The notes: generated by a model not told the origin, from the letters alone. A stretch of DNA of 64,000 bases from Devosia oryzisoli (GCF_014837245.1 NZ_JACYFU010000005.1:62001-126000); one strand, 5' to 3'. Shown: positions 56,103 to 64,000, counted from the stretch's first letter. Program-made: numbers and translations.

Positions 56103-57635
56103 TCACGCCCTTGCCCGATGCTGTGCCGCATCGTTTCGGGCCATTCCAGGCTGCAGCGGCACGGCCGCCGGCGCAGTCCCGGAAATCGCTGGGAGTGTGG
56201 CGGTTTCATTCCTTAGATTGCGTAAATTCTGGTCGAGGCGCCCGACGATTTTTTTCGTCTCCTCAGCCTGCGCGGATGCTGCCCCGAGCTCGGCCGCCGC
56301 GCCGCCGATCGCGCCGCGAATCTCCTTGGCCGCGCGGGTGCTGATCTGCGCCATCTGGCGCACCTCGTCGGCCACAACGGCAAAGCCAGCCCCCTTCTCG
56401 CCGGCCCGCGCCGCCTCGATGGCCGCATTGATCGCCAACAGGTTGGTGCGGAACGAGACGCCTTCCACGGTTGCCGTCAGGCGGTCGATCTCGCCCATCC
56501 AGCGCGCCAGCTCGATGAGCATGGTCTGCATCCGGTCGGCCGAAGTGCCGGTGGCGGTAGCCAGGTTTGCCGCTTCGGCGTCCCGGTCGCCCTGTGCCTT
56601 GAGCCGGGCGGCCAGAGCCACAACTTCCGCCTCTGCCCGATGATGAGCCTGTCGAAGCGCCTCGTGTTCGCTCGCCAGGCTCGCGCGCTCGCTTTCCCGC
56701 CGGGCAAGGGCGGCGTGGATGTCGCGCAACTGCCCGGTCATCTCGGTGAGCGCCGCTTCGCTGGCGGCCTGCGCTTCGCTAAGCAGGCCGTAGAACTCGG
56801 CCACCTGCCCCGCCACCGTTCCCAGCGGCAGGTCCGGCAGCGCCGGCTCGACACCATCCCCCAGCGCCCGCTGTACCTGCGCTACGCCCGCATCGAGCGC
56901 CGTCAGGGCGCGGTTGAACTCGGCCAGTGCCGGGTTGAGGCGCGCGACATCGTCTTCGAAGCGGAAACCGCATTGCCCGGTGCGCAAGGCTTCGACGAAC
57001 GCGTCGAAATCGTCATCGGGCACGAACTGGCCCGCGGGCGTGAACTGCAGGGCATAGCGGCCCGGGCCGAGCGCCCGGCGCGTCGCCACCATGCGGCGCG
57101 CCCCGAGCAGCACCATGGCCTCCTCGGGCGCCCCGCCGCCATTTTCGAGGTACCCCCGGCCAAAAACATCATCGAGCGTCCGGGCGGGCGCGACTGCCGG
57201 GTCAATAGCACGCGCCCCGGCGCTCGCCGCCACGATCCGGCCATCGGCTTCGACCACCAGCAACGGCACGGCCAGCGTCTCGATGGCTTCGCGAAAATGG
57301 TCCGCGCGGTCGATGCGCCGCGCCAGGGCCTCGACAAGGTCCCGCGGGGTGCCGAGCAAGTCCGGCCGATCCTCGAGACCGGCCCGCCGCGCCAGAACCA
57401 CAAGGCCACGATGCCGGCCCTGGTCCGCCGCCATGCCCAGCGCCAGGCTCCCCGCTGCCGCAAGACCGGCAAGGCTGCCGGCGACGGCGAAGAATGCCGC
57501 CCCCGGACCCAGGGCCAGAAGAAGACCGCCCGTGAGCGCCACACTGCCCAGCCAGAGACCGCTGCCGAACAGGGCCAGCCGCAACCCCGGAGCCGGATGG
57601 CACGAATCATCAAAGAAACTGAGAGGCCCACGCAT
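56103..57635 (-). CDS. Atypical MCP within the che operon
   Basis: 510 residues. Two N-terminal membrane helices (about 17-70) with almost no periplasmic loop, a PAS-like region ([32 protein letters not shown], about 112-200), a coiled-coil middle and a C-terminal signalling helix with [37 protein letters not shown]. The tip differs from the other receptors and there is no xWxxF tail. This recalls the internal receptor-like gene (icpA/mcpE type) of rhizobial che operons. It probably senses something in the cytoplasm or within the membrane. Confidence 0.82.
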   Translation of the reverse strand: MRGPLSFFDDSCHPAPGLRLALFGSGLWLGSVALTGGLLLALGPGAAFFAVAGSLAGLAAAGSLALGMAADQGRHRGLVVLARRAGLEDRPDLLGTPRDLVEALARRIDRADHFREAIETLAVPLLVVEADGRIVAASAGARAIDPAVAPARTLDDVFGRGYLENGGGAPEEAMVLLGARRMVATRRALGPGRYALQFTPAGQFVPDDDFDAFVEALRTGQCGFRFEDDVARLNPALAEFNRALTALDAGVAQVQRALGDGVEPALPDLPLGTVAGQVAEFYGLLSEAQAASEAALTEMTGQLRDIHAALARRESERASLASEHEALRQAHHRAEAEVVALAARLKAQGDRDAEAANLATATGTSADRMQTMLIELARWMGEIDRLTATVEGVSFRTNLLAINAAIEAARAGEKGAGFAVVADEVRQMAQISTRAAKEIRGAIGGAAAELGAASAQAEETKKIVGRLDQNLRNLRNETATLPAISGTAPAAVPLQPGMARNDAAQHRARA

Positions 57636-57723
57636 GGGGCAACAATAGAAGCGGAATGGTTAACCAACCCTGACGGAGCGGCGCGGCCGGTAATACTTCG
57701 GCAAGCGCTCTATTCCTTGCCGC

Positions 57724-58314
57724 TTAGAACAGTTCGATATCGGCAGCCGGACCCGGCACCACGACACGACGCCTTGCGATCGCCAGTTCTTCGCGGGCCA
57801 CGTTCGCGCCCACGTCGCTGTCGAGGCGCTTGACGAACGCCCGGCCCGAATTGGGCTTGAAGAGGACCCGGCGGGCATAGGTGCCCCCCAAATCTTCGCT
57901 GGCGGCGACATAGCCTTCGTCCTTGAGGAACTGGCGCACGAACTCGATGTTCTTGGCGCCCACGTCGTCCAGCATCGAGTTGATCTTGCCCCCGCCGAAC
58001 ACCTTGAGCTCGAGATTGGCCTTCTTGCCCGACCCCTGACTCAACACCTTGTTGATCAGTTGCTCCATGGCGAAAGCGCCATAGCGGGCGGAGGCCCCAT
58101 AGCGATCCTTGGCGGAGCCCGACTGCTCGGCCAGGAGGAAATGGTTCATGCCGCCCACGCCCGCGACGCGGTCGCGCACGCAGGCCGCGATGCACGAGCC
58201 CAGAACGGTGGAGAAGGTCACGTCGGCTGCCGCAGAGATGTGACAATCGCCCTGATGCACGGTTGTCACCACCCCACGATCGAACTCCGGGGGCAAAGAG
58301 CTGTTGAAGGCCAT
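57724..58314 (-). CDS. cheD: Chemoreceptor glutamine deamidase CheD
   Basis: 196 residues. Catalytic C41 in VLGSCIAACV and H58 in GGMNHFLL, spaced 17 residues apart as in characterised CheD. Deamidates receptor Gln residues and can interact with CheC/CheY in other bacteria. It ends IELF. Divergent from the CheZ-motif gene across 166 bases that contain a 17-base palindrome. Confidence 0.93.
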   Translation of the reverse strand: MAFNSSLPPEFDRGVVTTVHQGDCHISAAADVTFSTVLGSCIAACVRDRVAGVGGMNHFLLAEQSGSAKDRYGASARYGAFAMEQLINKVLSQGSGKKANLELKVFGGGKINSMLDDVGAKNIEFVRQFLKDEGYVAASEDLGGTYARRVLFKPNSGRAFVKRLDSDVGANVAREELAIARRRVVVPGPAADIELF

Positions 58315-58368
58315 TTGGTAGTCACTAAACCTCTACGGGCAGATTCCCCCGAACGTACGGGCAAACTC

Positions 58369-58385
58369 GTTAGCCAAACGCTAAC
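58369..58385. promoter_or_regulatory. 17-base palindrome between cheD and the CheZ-motif gene
   Basis: GTTAGCCAAACGCTAAC: perfect six-base arms around CAAAC. It lies 55 bases upstream of cheD and 96 upstream of the divergent gene, so a single regulator could control both. TTAG-N7-CTAA also resembles a CtrA site with two mismatches. Confidence 0.45.
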
Positions 58386-58480
58386 CAAGCCGAGCGACCC
58401 GACCACCGCCACCGCCCCCGGCAACAGATGGTTTACAGATGGTGCTTAGGGTGGTCCGGACAGGGCAGGGATTGAAGACG

Positions 58481-58834
58481 ATGTCATTGCAGAAACTGGC
58501 GAGAGAGCTCGACGAAACGGCGCGCCAGACCGCCGCCATGGTCGAGGGCATCACCGAGGCTCTTCAAATCCTGGCCGACAGGAACCTGGCCCGCGATCCC
58601 TCGGTCCGTGAAGCGGCCCAGATGATCATCACCGCTCTTCAGGGGCAGGACCGCATCGAACAGCGCTGCCACAACATGGCGCTCGCCGTGCGCCAGTTCG
58701 CGCTGCTTCCGCCGACCGCTCCGGACAGCGTCTATGACGAAATCTGGGCGAGCCTCACGCTTGACGAGCTGCGGGTCCCTTCTCTTTCGGGCATCGCGGC
58801 CCATCAGGTGCACGGCGAAGCCGAGCTGTTCTAA
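58481..58834 (+). CDS. Small helical che-linked protein with a CheZ-like QDxxxQ motif
   Basis: 117 residues from the ATG at 58481 (the frame is open to 58439). Predominantly helical, with TALQGQDRIEQRCHNMALAV at 52-71: Q56-D57-x3-Q61 matches the QDxxxQ motif with which CheZ drives CheY-P hydrolysis (Asp and Gln four apart on one helix). The C-terminus EAELF ends in Phe like the CheY-docking tail of CheZ. Total length is about half that of CheZ. Alphaproteobacterial che clusters often hold a short gene of this kind (CheT in Sinorhizobium, recalled). Function as a CheY phosphatase is inferred. Confidence 0.65.
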   Translation: MSLQKLARELDETARQTAAMVEGITEALQILADRNLARDPSVREAAQMIITALQGQDRIEQRCHNMALAVRQFALLPPTAPDSVYDEIWASLTLDELRVPSLSGIAAHQVHGEAELF

Positions 58835-58864
58835 GTCTAGCCTTTCGTCCGAAAATCCGTCCGG

Positions 58865-58885
58865 GGCGCCACAGGCGCCTTTTTT
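58865..58885 (+). terminator. Terminator after the CheZ-motif gene
   Basis: Stem GGCGCC/GGCGCC with ACA loop, followed by six T's. It makes the CheZ-motif gene a single-gene unit. Confidence 0.85.
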
Positions 58886-58984
58886 GCGTTGGGACCAGAC
58901 GCCGCTATCGCCCCTTGCCAATCGGGGGGATTCAAGACCATCTTGGCCTACCCAGGGACCGCCCGGGCAGCAGAGGGGTAGCAC

Positions 58985-59680
58985 ATGATTGACCAGATGA
59001 GCAGCGGTGCAGGCCTGCCTGAGCAGGACTCCGGGACGTCCTCATTGGGCCGCCGTGCTTTCCTCTTCGGCTCGGCAAGCCTTGCGGCGCTGGGTCTCGC
59101 CGGGTGCGTCGGCACTGGCACGACCATGAGCATGGCCGAGGCGAAGCGCGTCTACGGGCCCCTCCCCAACGAGCGCTTCCCGGTTCCTGCCGCCGATGTC
59201 AGCAAGATCAACCCCAAATATCTGCGCCGCACCGTGCGCTACGACAGCAAGGAAGCGCCGGGCACGATCATCGTCGATCCGCGCAACTACTTCGTCTATC
59301 GCATCGAGGGCAATGACGAAGCCACGCGCTATGGCGCCAATGTGGGGCGCGCCGGGTTCCTGTGGAGCGGCGACGCCTATATCGGGCGCAAGGCCGAGTG
59401 GCCGGTCTGGACGCCGCCGCGCGAAATGATCCTGCGCCAGCCCGAGGCCGCGCCCTACGCCAACGGCATGAAGCCCGGGCTCGACAACCCCTTAGGCGCC
59501 CGCGTCCTCTACCTTTACCAGGATGGGCGCTACACGCTGTTCACCATCTACAGCACCATCATGCCGGAAACGATCGGCAAGGGCGTCTCGAGCGGCTGCA
59601 TCGGCCTGCTGACCCAGGACATGGTCCACCTCTATGATCGCACGCCGGTCAACACCAAGGTGATCGTGCTCAAGGCCTGA
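58985..59680 (+). CDS. L,D-transpeptidase-like lipoprotein with altered active site
   Basis: 231 residues. A twin-Arg, lipobox-type export signal (LGRRAFLFGSASLAALGLAGC, C41) is followed by a YkuD domain. The catalytic Cys is present (VSSGCIGLL, C205), but the usual HG of the motif is replaced (TIYSTIMPETIG: Tyr189 at the His place) and the Arg after the Cys is Gly (CIGL instead of CIRL). The family forms 3-3 peptidoglycan cross-links or attaches proteins to peptidoglycan; this member may be catalytically weak or altered. It lies 39 bases before the VIT gene. Confidence 0.82.
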   Translation: MIDQMSSGAGLPEQDSGTSSLGRRAFLFGSASLAALGLAGCVGTGTTMSMAEAKRVYGPLPNERFPVPAADVSKINPKYLRRTVRYDSKEAPGTIIVDPRNYFVYRIEGNDEATRYGANVGRAGFLWSGDAYIGRKAEWPVWTPPREMILRQPEAAPYANGMKPGLDNPLGARVLYLYQDGRYTLFTIYSTIMPETIGKGVSSGCIGLLTQDMVHLYDRTPVNTKVIVLKA

Positions 59681-59719
59681 CAAAAACAGGCTTGGCTCCG
59701 ATCGGGGGGAATAGCCACC

Positions 59720-60418
59720 ATGAGCCGACTGACCCACAGCGAACTGCATATGGTGCACCGCATCGGCTGGCTCCGCGCAGCCGTCCTGGGTGCCAATGAC
59801 GGGCTGGTTTCAACCTCGAGCCTGGTGGTGGGCGTAGCCTCCGCCGGCTCGGACCACCAGAACATTCTGATCGCAGGCCTGGCGGGTCTCGTCGCGGGCG
59901 CCATGTCGATGGCCGCTGGTGAGTACGTCTCGGTCAGTTCGCAGGCCGATGCCGAACAGGCCGACCTCAGCCGCGAACGCGCCGAACTCGCGGCCAACCC
60001 GCAGGCGGAACTGGACGAACTGACCGGCATCTATCAGGCGCGGGGCCTTGATCCGGTCCTCGCCCGGCAGGTGGCGGAGCAATTGACCCAAGGCGACGTC
60101 CTGGCCGCGCACGCCCGGGACGAACTGGGCATTTCCGAAACCATAGAAACGCGCCCCGTTCAGGCCGCACTGGTGTCGGCCCTGACCTTTGCCGCCGGGG
60201 CCGTGATGCCGATCCTGGTCGCACTGTTCTCGCCGGCGGCGCAGGTCGCCTGGATCGTGGCGATCTTTACGCTGGTGGGCCTTGCCATCCTCGGAGCATT
60301 GGGGGCCTCAGCCGGTGGCGCCGACATGGTGCGGGGAGCGGTCCGGGTGACCTTCTGGGGCGCCATCGCCATGGCGGCAACCGCTGTCATCGGCGCACTG
60401 TTCGGGGTTGCGGCTTAG
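59720..60418 (+). CDS. VIT1/CCC1-family iron or manganese transporter
   Basis: 232 residues. Starts MSRLTHSELHMVHRIGWLRAAVLGANDGLVSTSSLVVGVA, the VIT1/CCC1 signature, with AGLVAGAMSMAAGEYVSVSSQADAE, an acidic cytoplasmic metal-binding loop (ELDELTGIYQARGLDPVLARQVAEQLTQGD) and closing helices. It moves Fe2+ or Mn2+ across the membrane. No ferritin-like domain. Probably in one unit with the transpeptidase-like gene. Why it lies inside the che cluster is unclear. Confidence 0.88.
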   Translation: MSRLTHSELHMVHRIGWLRAAVLGANDGLVSTSSLVVGVASAGSDHQNILIAGLAGLVAGAMSMAAGEYVSVSSQADAEQADLSRERAELAANPQAELDELTGIYQARGLDPVLARQVAEQLTQGDVLAAHARDELGISETIETRPVQAALVSALTFAAGAVMPILVALFSPAAQVAWIVAIFTLVGLAILGALGASAGGADMVRGAVRVTFWGAIAMAATAVIGALFGVAA

Positions 60419-60436
60419 GCTGCACGCTGCCGGCAA

Positions 60437-60461
60437 CAAAAAAGGGCGCCAGCGGCGCCCC
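60437..60461 (-). terminator. Terminator after cheW
   Basis: On the minus strand: GGGCGCC/GGCGCCC with a GCT loop, followed by TTTTTTG. It lies 27 bases past the cheW stop and closes the cheW end of the operon, so cheD and the genes after it need another promoter. Confidence 0.82.
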
Positions 60462-60487
60462 TTCTGAACGCGGAAAAAATTTCGGCC

Positions 60488-60976
60488 CTAGCCGTCCATC
60501 TTGGCGCCGCTGACCACGGCGTGCAGGTCGATGAGGCCGACCATGCGGCTGTCATGGGTGACGATGCCGTTGAGCAGTTCGGTGTCGATGGAATTGCCCT
60601 CGGGCACGTTGTGGATGTCGTCCTTGGAGACGGTCAGGATGTCGCTGACGGCGTCCACCAGGATGCCGACCCATTTGTCGCCGACGCTCATCACCACCAC
60701 GACGTGGTTCTTGGTGGGTGAGGTCTGGCCGTCGCCGAAGCGCGCGCGCAGGTCGAAGATCGGCACGATGGTGCCGCGCAGATTGATCACGCCGCGCACG
60801 AACTCGCGCGTGTTGGGCAGCGGGGTCGCGCCGTTCCAGGCGCGGATCTCGCGCACCGTGGTGATTTCCACGCCATAGGTCTGCTCGCCGATCGAGAAGG
60901 CGATCAGCTGTAGGGTGTTCTGGCCTGCCAAGGCCGTCTTGTCGCTGACATCGTCGCGCAGGCTCAGCGCTTCCAT
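60488..60976 (-). CDS. cheW: CheW coupling protein
   Basis: 162 residues. The CheW SH3-like fold with LQLIAFSIGEQTYGVEITTVREIRAW, PNTREFVRGVINLRGTIVPIFDLRARFG and VGILVDAVSDILTV. It links receptors to CheA. An extra N-terminal 20 residues precede the fold. 88 bases after cheA; the gap contains a 12-base palindrome GCCGTTAACGGC (61041-61052). Confidence 0.95.
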   Translation of the reverse strand: MEALSLRDDVSDKTALAGQNTLQLIAFSIGEQTYGVEITTVREIRAWNGATPLPNTREFVRGVINLRGTIVPIFDLRARFGDGQTSPTKNHVVVVMSVGDKWVGILVDAVSDILTVSKDDIHNVPEGNSIDTELLNGIVTHDSRMVGLIDLHAVVSGAKMDG

Positions 60977-61064
60977 GGTCTCGTGCCTTTCTTCCGCCCC
61001 TTCTGGGCCTTCGCAATACTATCGCGCCAAGTGACGCCAAGCCGTTAACGGCAACCGGACAACC

Positions 61065-63371
61065 CTAGGCAGCGCTCTGGTGCAAGGGCGTGGTCTTGAG
61101 GCCCTGGACATCCACGATCAGCGCGACGTTGCCGTCGCCGAGGATGGTGCCGCCGGCAATGCCCTCGACCCGCTCGAAGTTTTCCTCGAGCGACTTGATG
61201 ACCACCTGCTGCTGGCCGATGATGTCGTCCACAACCAGCGCCACCTTGTGGCTGCCCTCGGTTTCGCAGAGCACGACGAAGCGGTCCGCGGCCGCGACCT
61301 CGGTGCCGATCTCGAACCGCTGCGCCAGGTCGATCACCTGTACATATTCGCCCCGTACCTGCAGGACCTTGCCGCCGGAGGGGACGCGCTCGAAGCTGGC
61401 GCGGGAACACTGCATGGTTTCAACGATCGAGGAGAGCGGCACCACATAGGGTCCGCCACCGACCTTGACCAGCATGACGTCGAGCACCGCCAGGGTCAGC
61501 GGCAGGCGCAGTGTCATGCGCGTGCCCTTGCCGGTCCAGGAGCGCACATGCACCGAGCCGCCGATCTTCTTGATGTTGGAAAGCACAACGTCCATGCCGA
61601 CGCCGCGGCCGGAAATGTCGCTCACCGCCTCGGCGGTGGAAAAGCCCGGAGCAAAGATCAGTTGGTCGATCTGCTCGTCGGTTGGGGTGAGCTCGGGCGC
61701 TACGATGCCCTTGTCGCGTGCCAGCTTGAGCACGCGCTCGCGGTTGATACCCGCGCCGTCGTCCTCGACGATAATGAGAATGTTGCCGCCCGCCTGCTCG
61801 GCCGAAAGCCGGATCGTGCCCGTCTCGGACTTGCCACCGGCGAGGCGCTTTTCCGGCGTCTCGATGCCGTGGTCGGCGGAGTTCCGGATCATGTGGGTCA
61901 GCGGATCGGATAGCTGCTCGATCACCGTCTTGTCGATTTCGGTCGCTTCGCCGATGGTTTCGAGCTTGATCTTCTTGCCCGTCTTGGTGGCGAGCTCGCG
62001 CACCAGGCGCGGCATGCGCGAGAACACCGATTTGACCGGCTGCGCGCGGATCGCCATCACCGAATCCTGCAGGCCGCGCGTGGTCTGCGCCAGGACTTCA
62101 AGGCCCCGCACCAGTTCGGTGTAGCGCGCGCGCAAGGTCTCATCCATCTGCTGGGTCAGCATGGACTGGGTGATCACCAGCTCGCCCACCATGTTGACCA
62201 CCCGATCCACCTTGTCGAGGTCGACACGGATCGACTGCACCCCGGCTGTCCGGGCGCCATGCTCGTCGCCGTCGCCGCTGCTTGGCAAGGCCGCCTTCGG
62301 CGCCGCCGCAACGGGAGCGCTCTCAACGGGGGCCGGTGGCGCCTTGGGCGGTGCCAGCGTCTTGAGCTCTTCGGCCAGCGCCGCAAAGCTCAGGCCCGGC
62401 GCCTCCTCGAAATGATCCTGTGCGCCGACGGCCACCGCGGCGGGTTCCGGCGTGAAGGCAGGAGCGACCTCGTCGTCGCTCAATTGCAGCAGGCTCGCGA
62501 TTTCGTCGGGCGCCTCCCAGACAGGCTCCACCAGAACCTCGGGGGGCGGATTCACTCCGCCGAGCGACGCATCGACGATCGAGATGTCGCAGTCGCCCTC
62601 GACGAATTCGAAGACTTCCCGGATCGCGGCTTCGGTCACGGTGGGCGATACGATGCTGATTTCCCAGCTGGCATAGACGCCGAAGGGCTCGAAGTCGCTG
62701 ATCGGCGGGATGGCCCGCAGCACTGGCCGCACGCTCATCCGCCCCAGCGCCGCAAGTTCACGGAACAGCAGCAACGGGTCGTTGGCGCGGGCGTAGAGCG
62801 CCTGGTGCGGCGTGAAGCGGATCTCCCACTGGCCCGCCTCCATCGTGGTCATGGGCGGCACCTCGAAGGCATCGTCCACCGGGGCTTCGCCATCCGCGAA
62901 CACCTCGAGGTCCACCCGGACGGGGGTAAACTCGATGTCGAACTCGTCCATCGGCGCGCCGCCGTCATCGTCGGTTTCGACGGCGTCGCCGCGCGCGATC
63001 GCGTCGAACCGCGTCTTCTCGGCCGCGCCGTAGTTGGCGGGTAGGGCCTCGCCGGTTTGCGCAGCGTTGACGTGGTCGGCCACGATGTCATTGGCGCGGA
63101 TGCAGAGGTTGACGACCTCGTCGGTCAGGTCCACCCGGCCGTCGCGCACATAATCGAGCAGTGTCTCGTAGGCATGGGCAAACCCCACCAGAGCGGAAAA
63201 GCCGAAGGCCCCGGCGCCGCCCTTGATGGAATGGATGGCGCGAAACACCGCGTTGAGGCGGTCGGCATCGCGCTCACCCTCCTCGATGGCAGAAAACTGC
63301 TCCTCGAGCTCCGTCAGGAGTTCCGAACACTCGTCGAAATAAGTGGCTTTGAAGTCGTCGAGGTCGCTCAT
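61065..63371 (-). CDS. cheA: Chemotaxis histidine kinase CheA
   Basis: 768 residues. P1 with phospho-acceptor H47 in AIHSIKGGAGAFGF; a long acidic linker and P2-like part; P3 dimerisation helix pair; P4 ATPase with LTHMIRNSADHGIE, DDGAGINRERV and GRGVGMDVV; P5 CheW-like domain to the end. Longer than E. coli CheA because of the region between P1 and P3. Receives signals from the receptors through CheW and phosphorylates both CheY proteins and CheB. Confidence 0.96.
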   Translation of the reverse strand: MSDLDDFKATYFDECSELLTELEEQFSAIEEGERDADRLNAVFRAIHSIKGGAGAFGFSALVGFAHAYETLLDYVRDGRVDLTDEVVNLCIRANDIVADHVNAAQTGEALPANYGAAEKTRFDAIARGDAVETDDDGGAPMDEFDIEFTPVRVDLEVFADGEAPVDDAFEVPPMTTMEAGQWEIRFTPHQALYARANDPLLLFRELAALGRMSVRPVLRAIPPISDFEPFGVYASWEISIVSPTVTEAAIREVFEFVEGDCDISIVDASLGGVNPPPEVLVEPVWEAPDEIASLLQLSDDEVAPAFTPEPAAVAVGAQDHFEEAPGLSFAALAEELKTLAPPKAPPAPVESAPVAAAPKAALPSSGDGDEHGARTAGVQSIRVDLDKVDRVVNMVGELVITQSMLTQQMDETLRARYTELVRGLEVLAQTTRGLQDSVMAIRAQPVKSVFSRMPRLVRELATKTGKKIKLETIGEATEIDKTVIEQLSDPLTHMIRNSADHGIETPEKRLAGGKSETGTIRLSAEQAGGNILIIVEDDGAGINRERVLKLARDKGIVAPELTPTDEQIDQLIFAPGFSTAEAVSDISGRGVGMDVVLSNIKKIGGSVHVRSWTGKGTRMTLRLPLTLAVLDVMLVKVGGGPYVVPLSSIVETMQCSRASFERVPSGGKVLQVRGEYVQVIDLAQRFEIGTEVAAADRFVVLCETEGSHKVALVVDDIIGQQQVVIKSLEENFERVEGIAGGTILGDGNVALIVDVQGLKTTPLHQSAA

Positions 63372-63410
63372 CTGCGGCTCTTACAACCCTTCTGGGTCAG
63401 GTGGGGAAGG

Positions 63411-63776
63411 TCAGTGCACCACGCGGTGGATCACCGAGATCAGCTTTTCGGGGTCGAAGGGTTTGACGATCCAGCCCGTGCCACCGGCCGCCTTGCCCTG
63501 GTCGCGCTTGTCCTGGCTGGTCTCGGTGGTGAGGATGAGGATGGGCAGCGAATTGTGCTGGCCTGTCGCCCGGACATTGCGGATGAACTCGATGCCGTCC
63601 ATCACCGGCATGTTGATGTCGGTAATCACCACGTCGACCGCCTCGGCGCGGAGCATGTCGAGCCCCTGCTTGCCATCCTCGGCCTGCAGCACCTCGAACC
63701 CAGCATTGCTGAGGGTGTGGTGCAGCATGGCCAGGATGGTCCGTGAATCGTCGACCGTCAGAACACGCAGCGTCAT
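63411..63776 (-). CDS. CheY response regulator (CheY1-like)
   Basis: 121 residues. D9/D10 pair, phospho-acceptor D53 in ITDINMPVMDG, T83/T84 and K105 in IVKPF. In the STAS-cheY-cheA order of rhizobia this place belongs to CheY1, the phosphate sink; the assignment is by position. Its ATG shares a base with the STAS gene's stop (TAATG at 63776). Confidence 0.92.
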   Translation of the reverse strand: MTLRVLTVDDSRTILAMLHHTLSNAGFEVLQAEDGKQGLDMLRAEAVDVVITDINMPVMDGIEFIRNVRATGQHNSLPILILTTETSQDKRDQGKAAGGTGWIVKPFDPEKLISVIHRVVH

Positions 63777-64000
63777 TATCTCATTATCCCCGAAAACTGG
63801 GCAGTGAGGCCCAGTCGCTCGATGGCGGCGTTCATCACCGCGCTCGGCGCATCAATGGCAAACTCAAAATGGTTTCTTCGGGCAGTTTCGGCCGCGCTCA
63901 GCAACAGGAACAGAGCATTGGTGGATACCCGCTCCACACCGCCGGCCTTGACCGTCACCGATCCCTCCTCGAGCGCATCGATCAGGCTGTCGCGCACGTG
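63776..64000 (-). CDS. STAS-domain protein (CheS-like), 5' end beyond window
   Basis: At least 74 residues visible; the frame is open to the edge, so the GTG near 63997 is probably internal. RDSLIDALEEGSVTVKAGGVERVSTNALFLLLSAAETARRNHFEFAI is a STAS fold. In Sinorhizobium a STAS protein (CheS) at the same place binds CheA and speeds the loss of phosphate from CheY1 (established there; inferred here). TAATG-coupled to cheY. Confidence 0.8.
   Translation of the reverse strand, partial: HVRDSLIDALEEGSVTVKAGGVERVSTNALFLLLSAAETARRNHFEFAIDAPSAVMNAAIERLGLTAQFSGIMR

Noticed and set aside
61041..61052. GCCGTTAACGGC palindrome between cheA and cheW
   Set aside because: Short and without spacer, found in a GC-rich genome; could be chance. 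Only mentioned under cheW.

Overview
The window is a uniformly GC-rich, gene-dense stretch of an alphaproteobacterial chromosome, most likely from the Hyphomicrobiales and possibly a Devosia/Pelagibacterium-like lineage. That placement is inferred from the gene families, the gene order (divergent tlpA/argH, hisC-prephenate dehydrogenase-methyltransferase next to gloB, a che operon with an STAS gene ahead of cheY and cheA) and the palindromic intergenic repeats. No searches were run. I see no tRNA, rRNA, CRISPR array, phage or transposase gene.

Layout. 1-1.4 kb: 3' end of a chemoreceptor gene. 1.6-4.0 kb: small secreted proteins, one with an internally duplicated two-Cys domain, and a Sel1-repeat protein. 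4.0-8.6 kb: tlpA, argH, a duplicated repeat block, a ChaC-type gene and lysA. 8.6-13.1 kb: a CpdR-like regulator, a zinc-ribbon membrane protein, ftsEX, plsC and a small gene behind a LexA-type box. 13-18.6 kb: a second ChaC gene, a DUF2125 protein, prephenate dehydrogenase, hisC, a methyltransferase and gloB. 18.6-20.1 kb: small ORFs behind a CtrA-type box, a membrane protein and a VOC protein. 20.5-28.4 kb: fumC, rpmF, mtgA, ispA, MOSC, YbaK and methyltransferase genes, a PACE-type efflux protein, a 28-residue membrane microprotein fused by stop/start overlap to ispG, and a DUF1232 protein. 28.4-32.4 kb: pyruvate carboxylase and a DUF442 protein. 32.9-37.4 kb: proVWX glycine betaine importer plus a lone second binding protein. 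37.6-43.9 kb: a liv branched-chain amino acid importer whose parts lie around an SDR gene broken by one in-frame stop. 44.0-64.0 kb: mgsA, then a large chemotaxis island.

The chemotaxis island (minus strand unless stated) reads, in transcription order from the right edge: STAS gene (partial), cheY, cheA, cheW; then three plus-strand genes (a CheZ-motif protein, an L,D-transpeptidase-like lipoprotein, a VIT1-type transporter); then cheD, an atypical MCP, cheR, cheB, a second cheY, three transmembrane chemoreceptors and a globin-coupled chemoreceptor. Five receptors, including the partial one at the left edge, end in an xWxxF-type tail that fits CheR/CheB tethering. The globin receptor has an FNR-type box upstream.

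The best leads are the CheZ-like QDxxxQ motif in an unnamed che-linked gene, the FNR box ahead of the oxygen-sensing receptor, the LexA and CtrA boxes ahead of uncharacterised small genes, the ispG-coupled microprotein, the transpeptidase-like protein lacking its usual His and Arg, and the amber-interrupted SDR gene.
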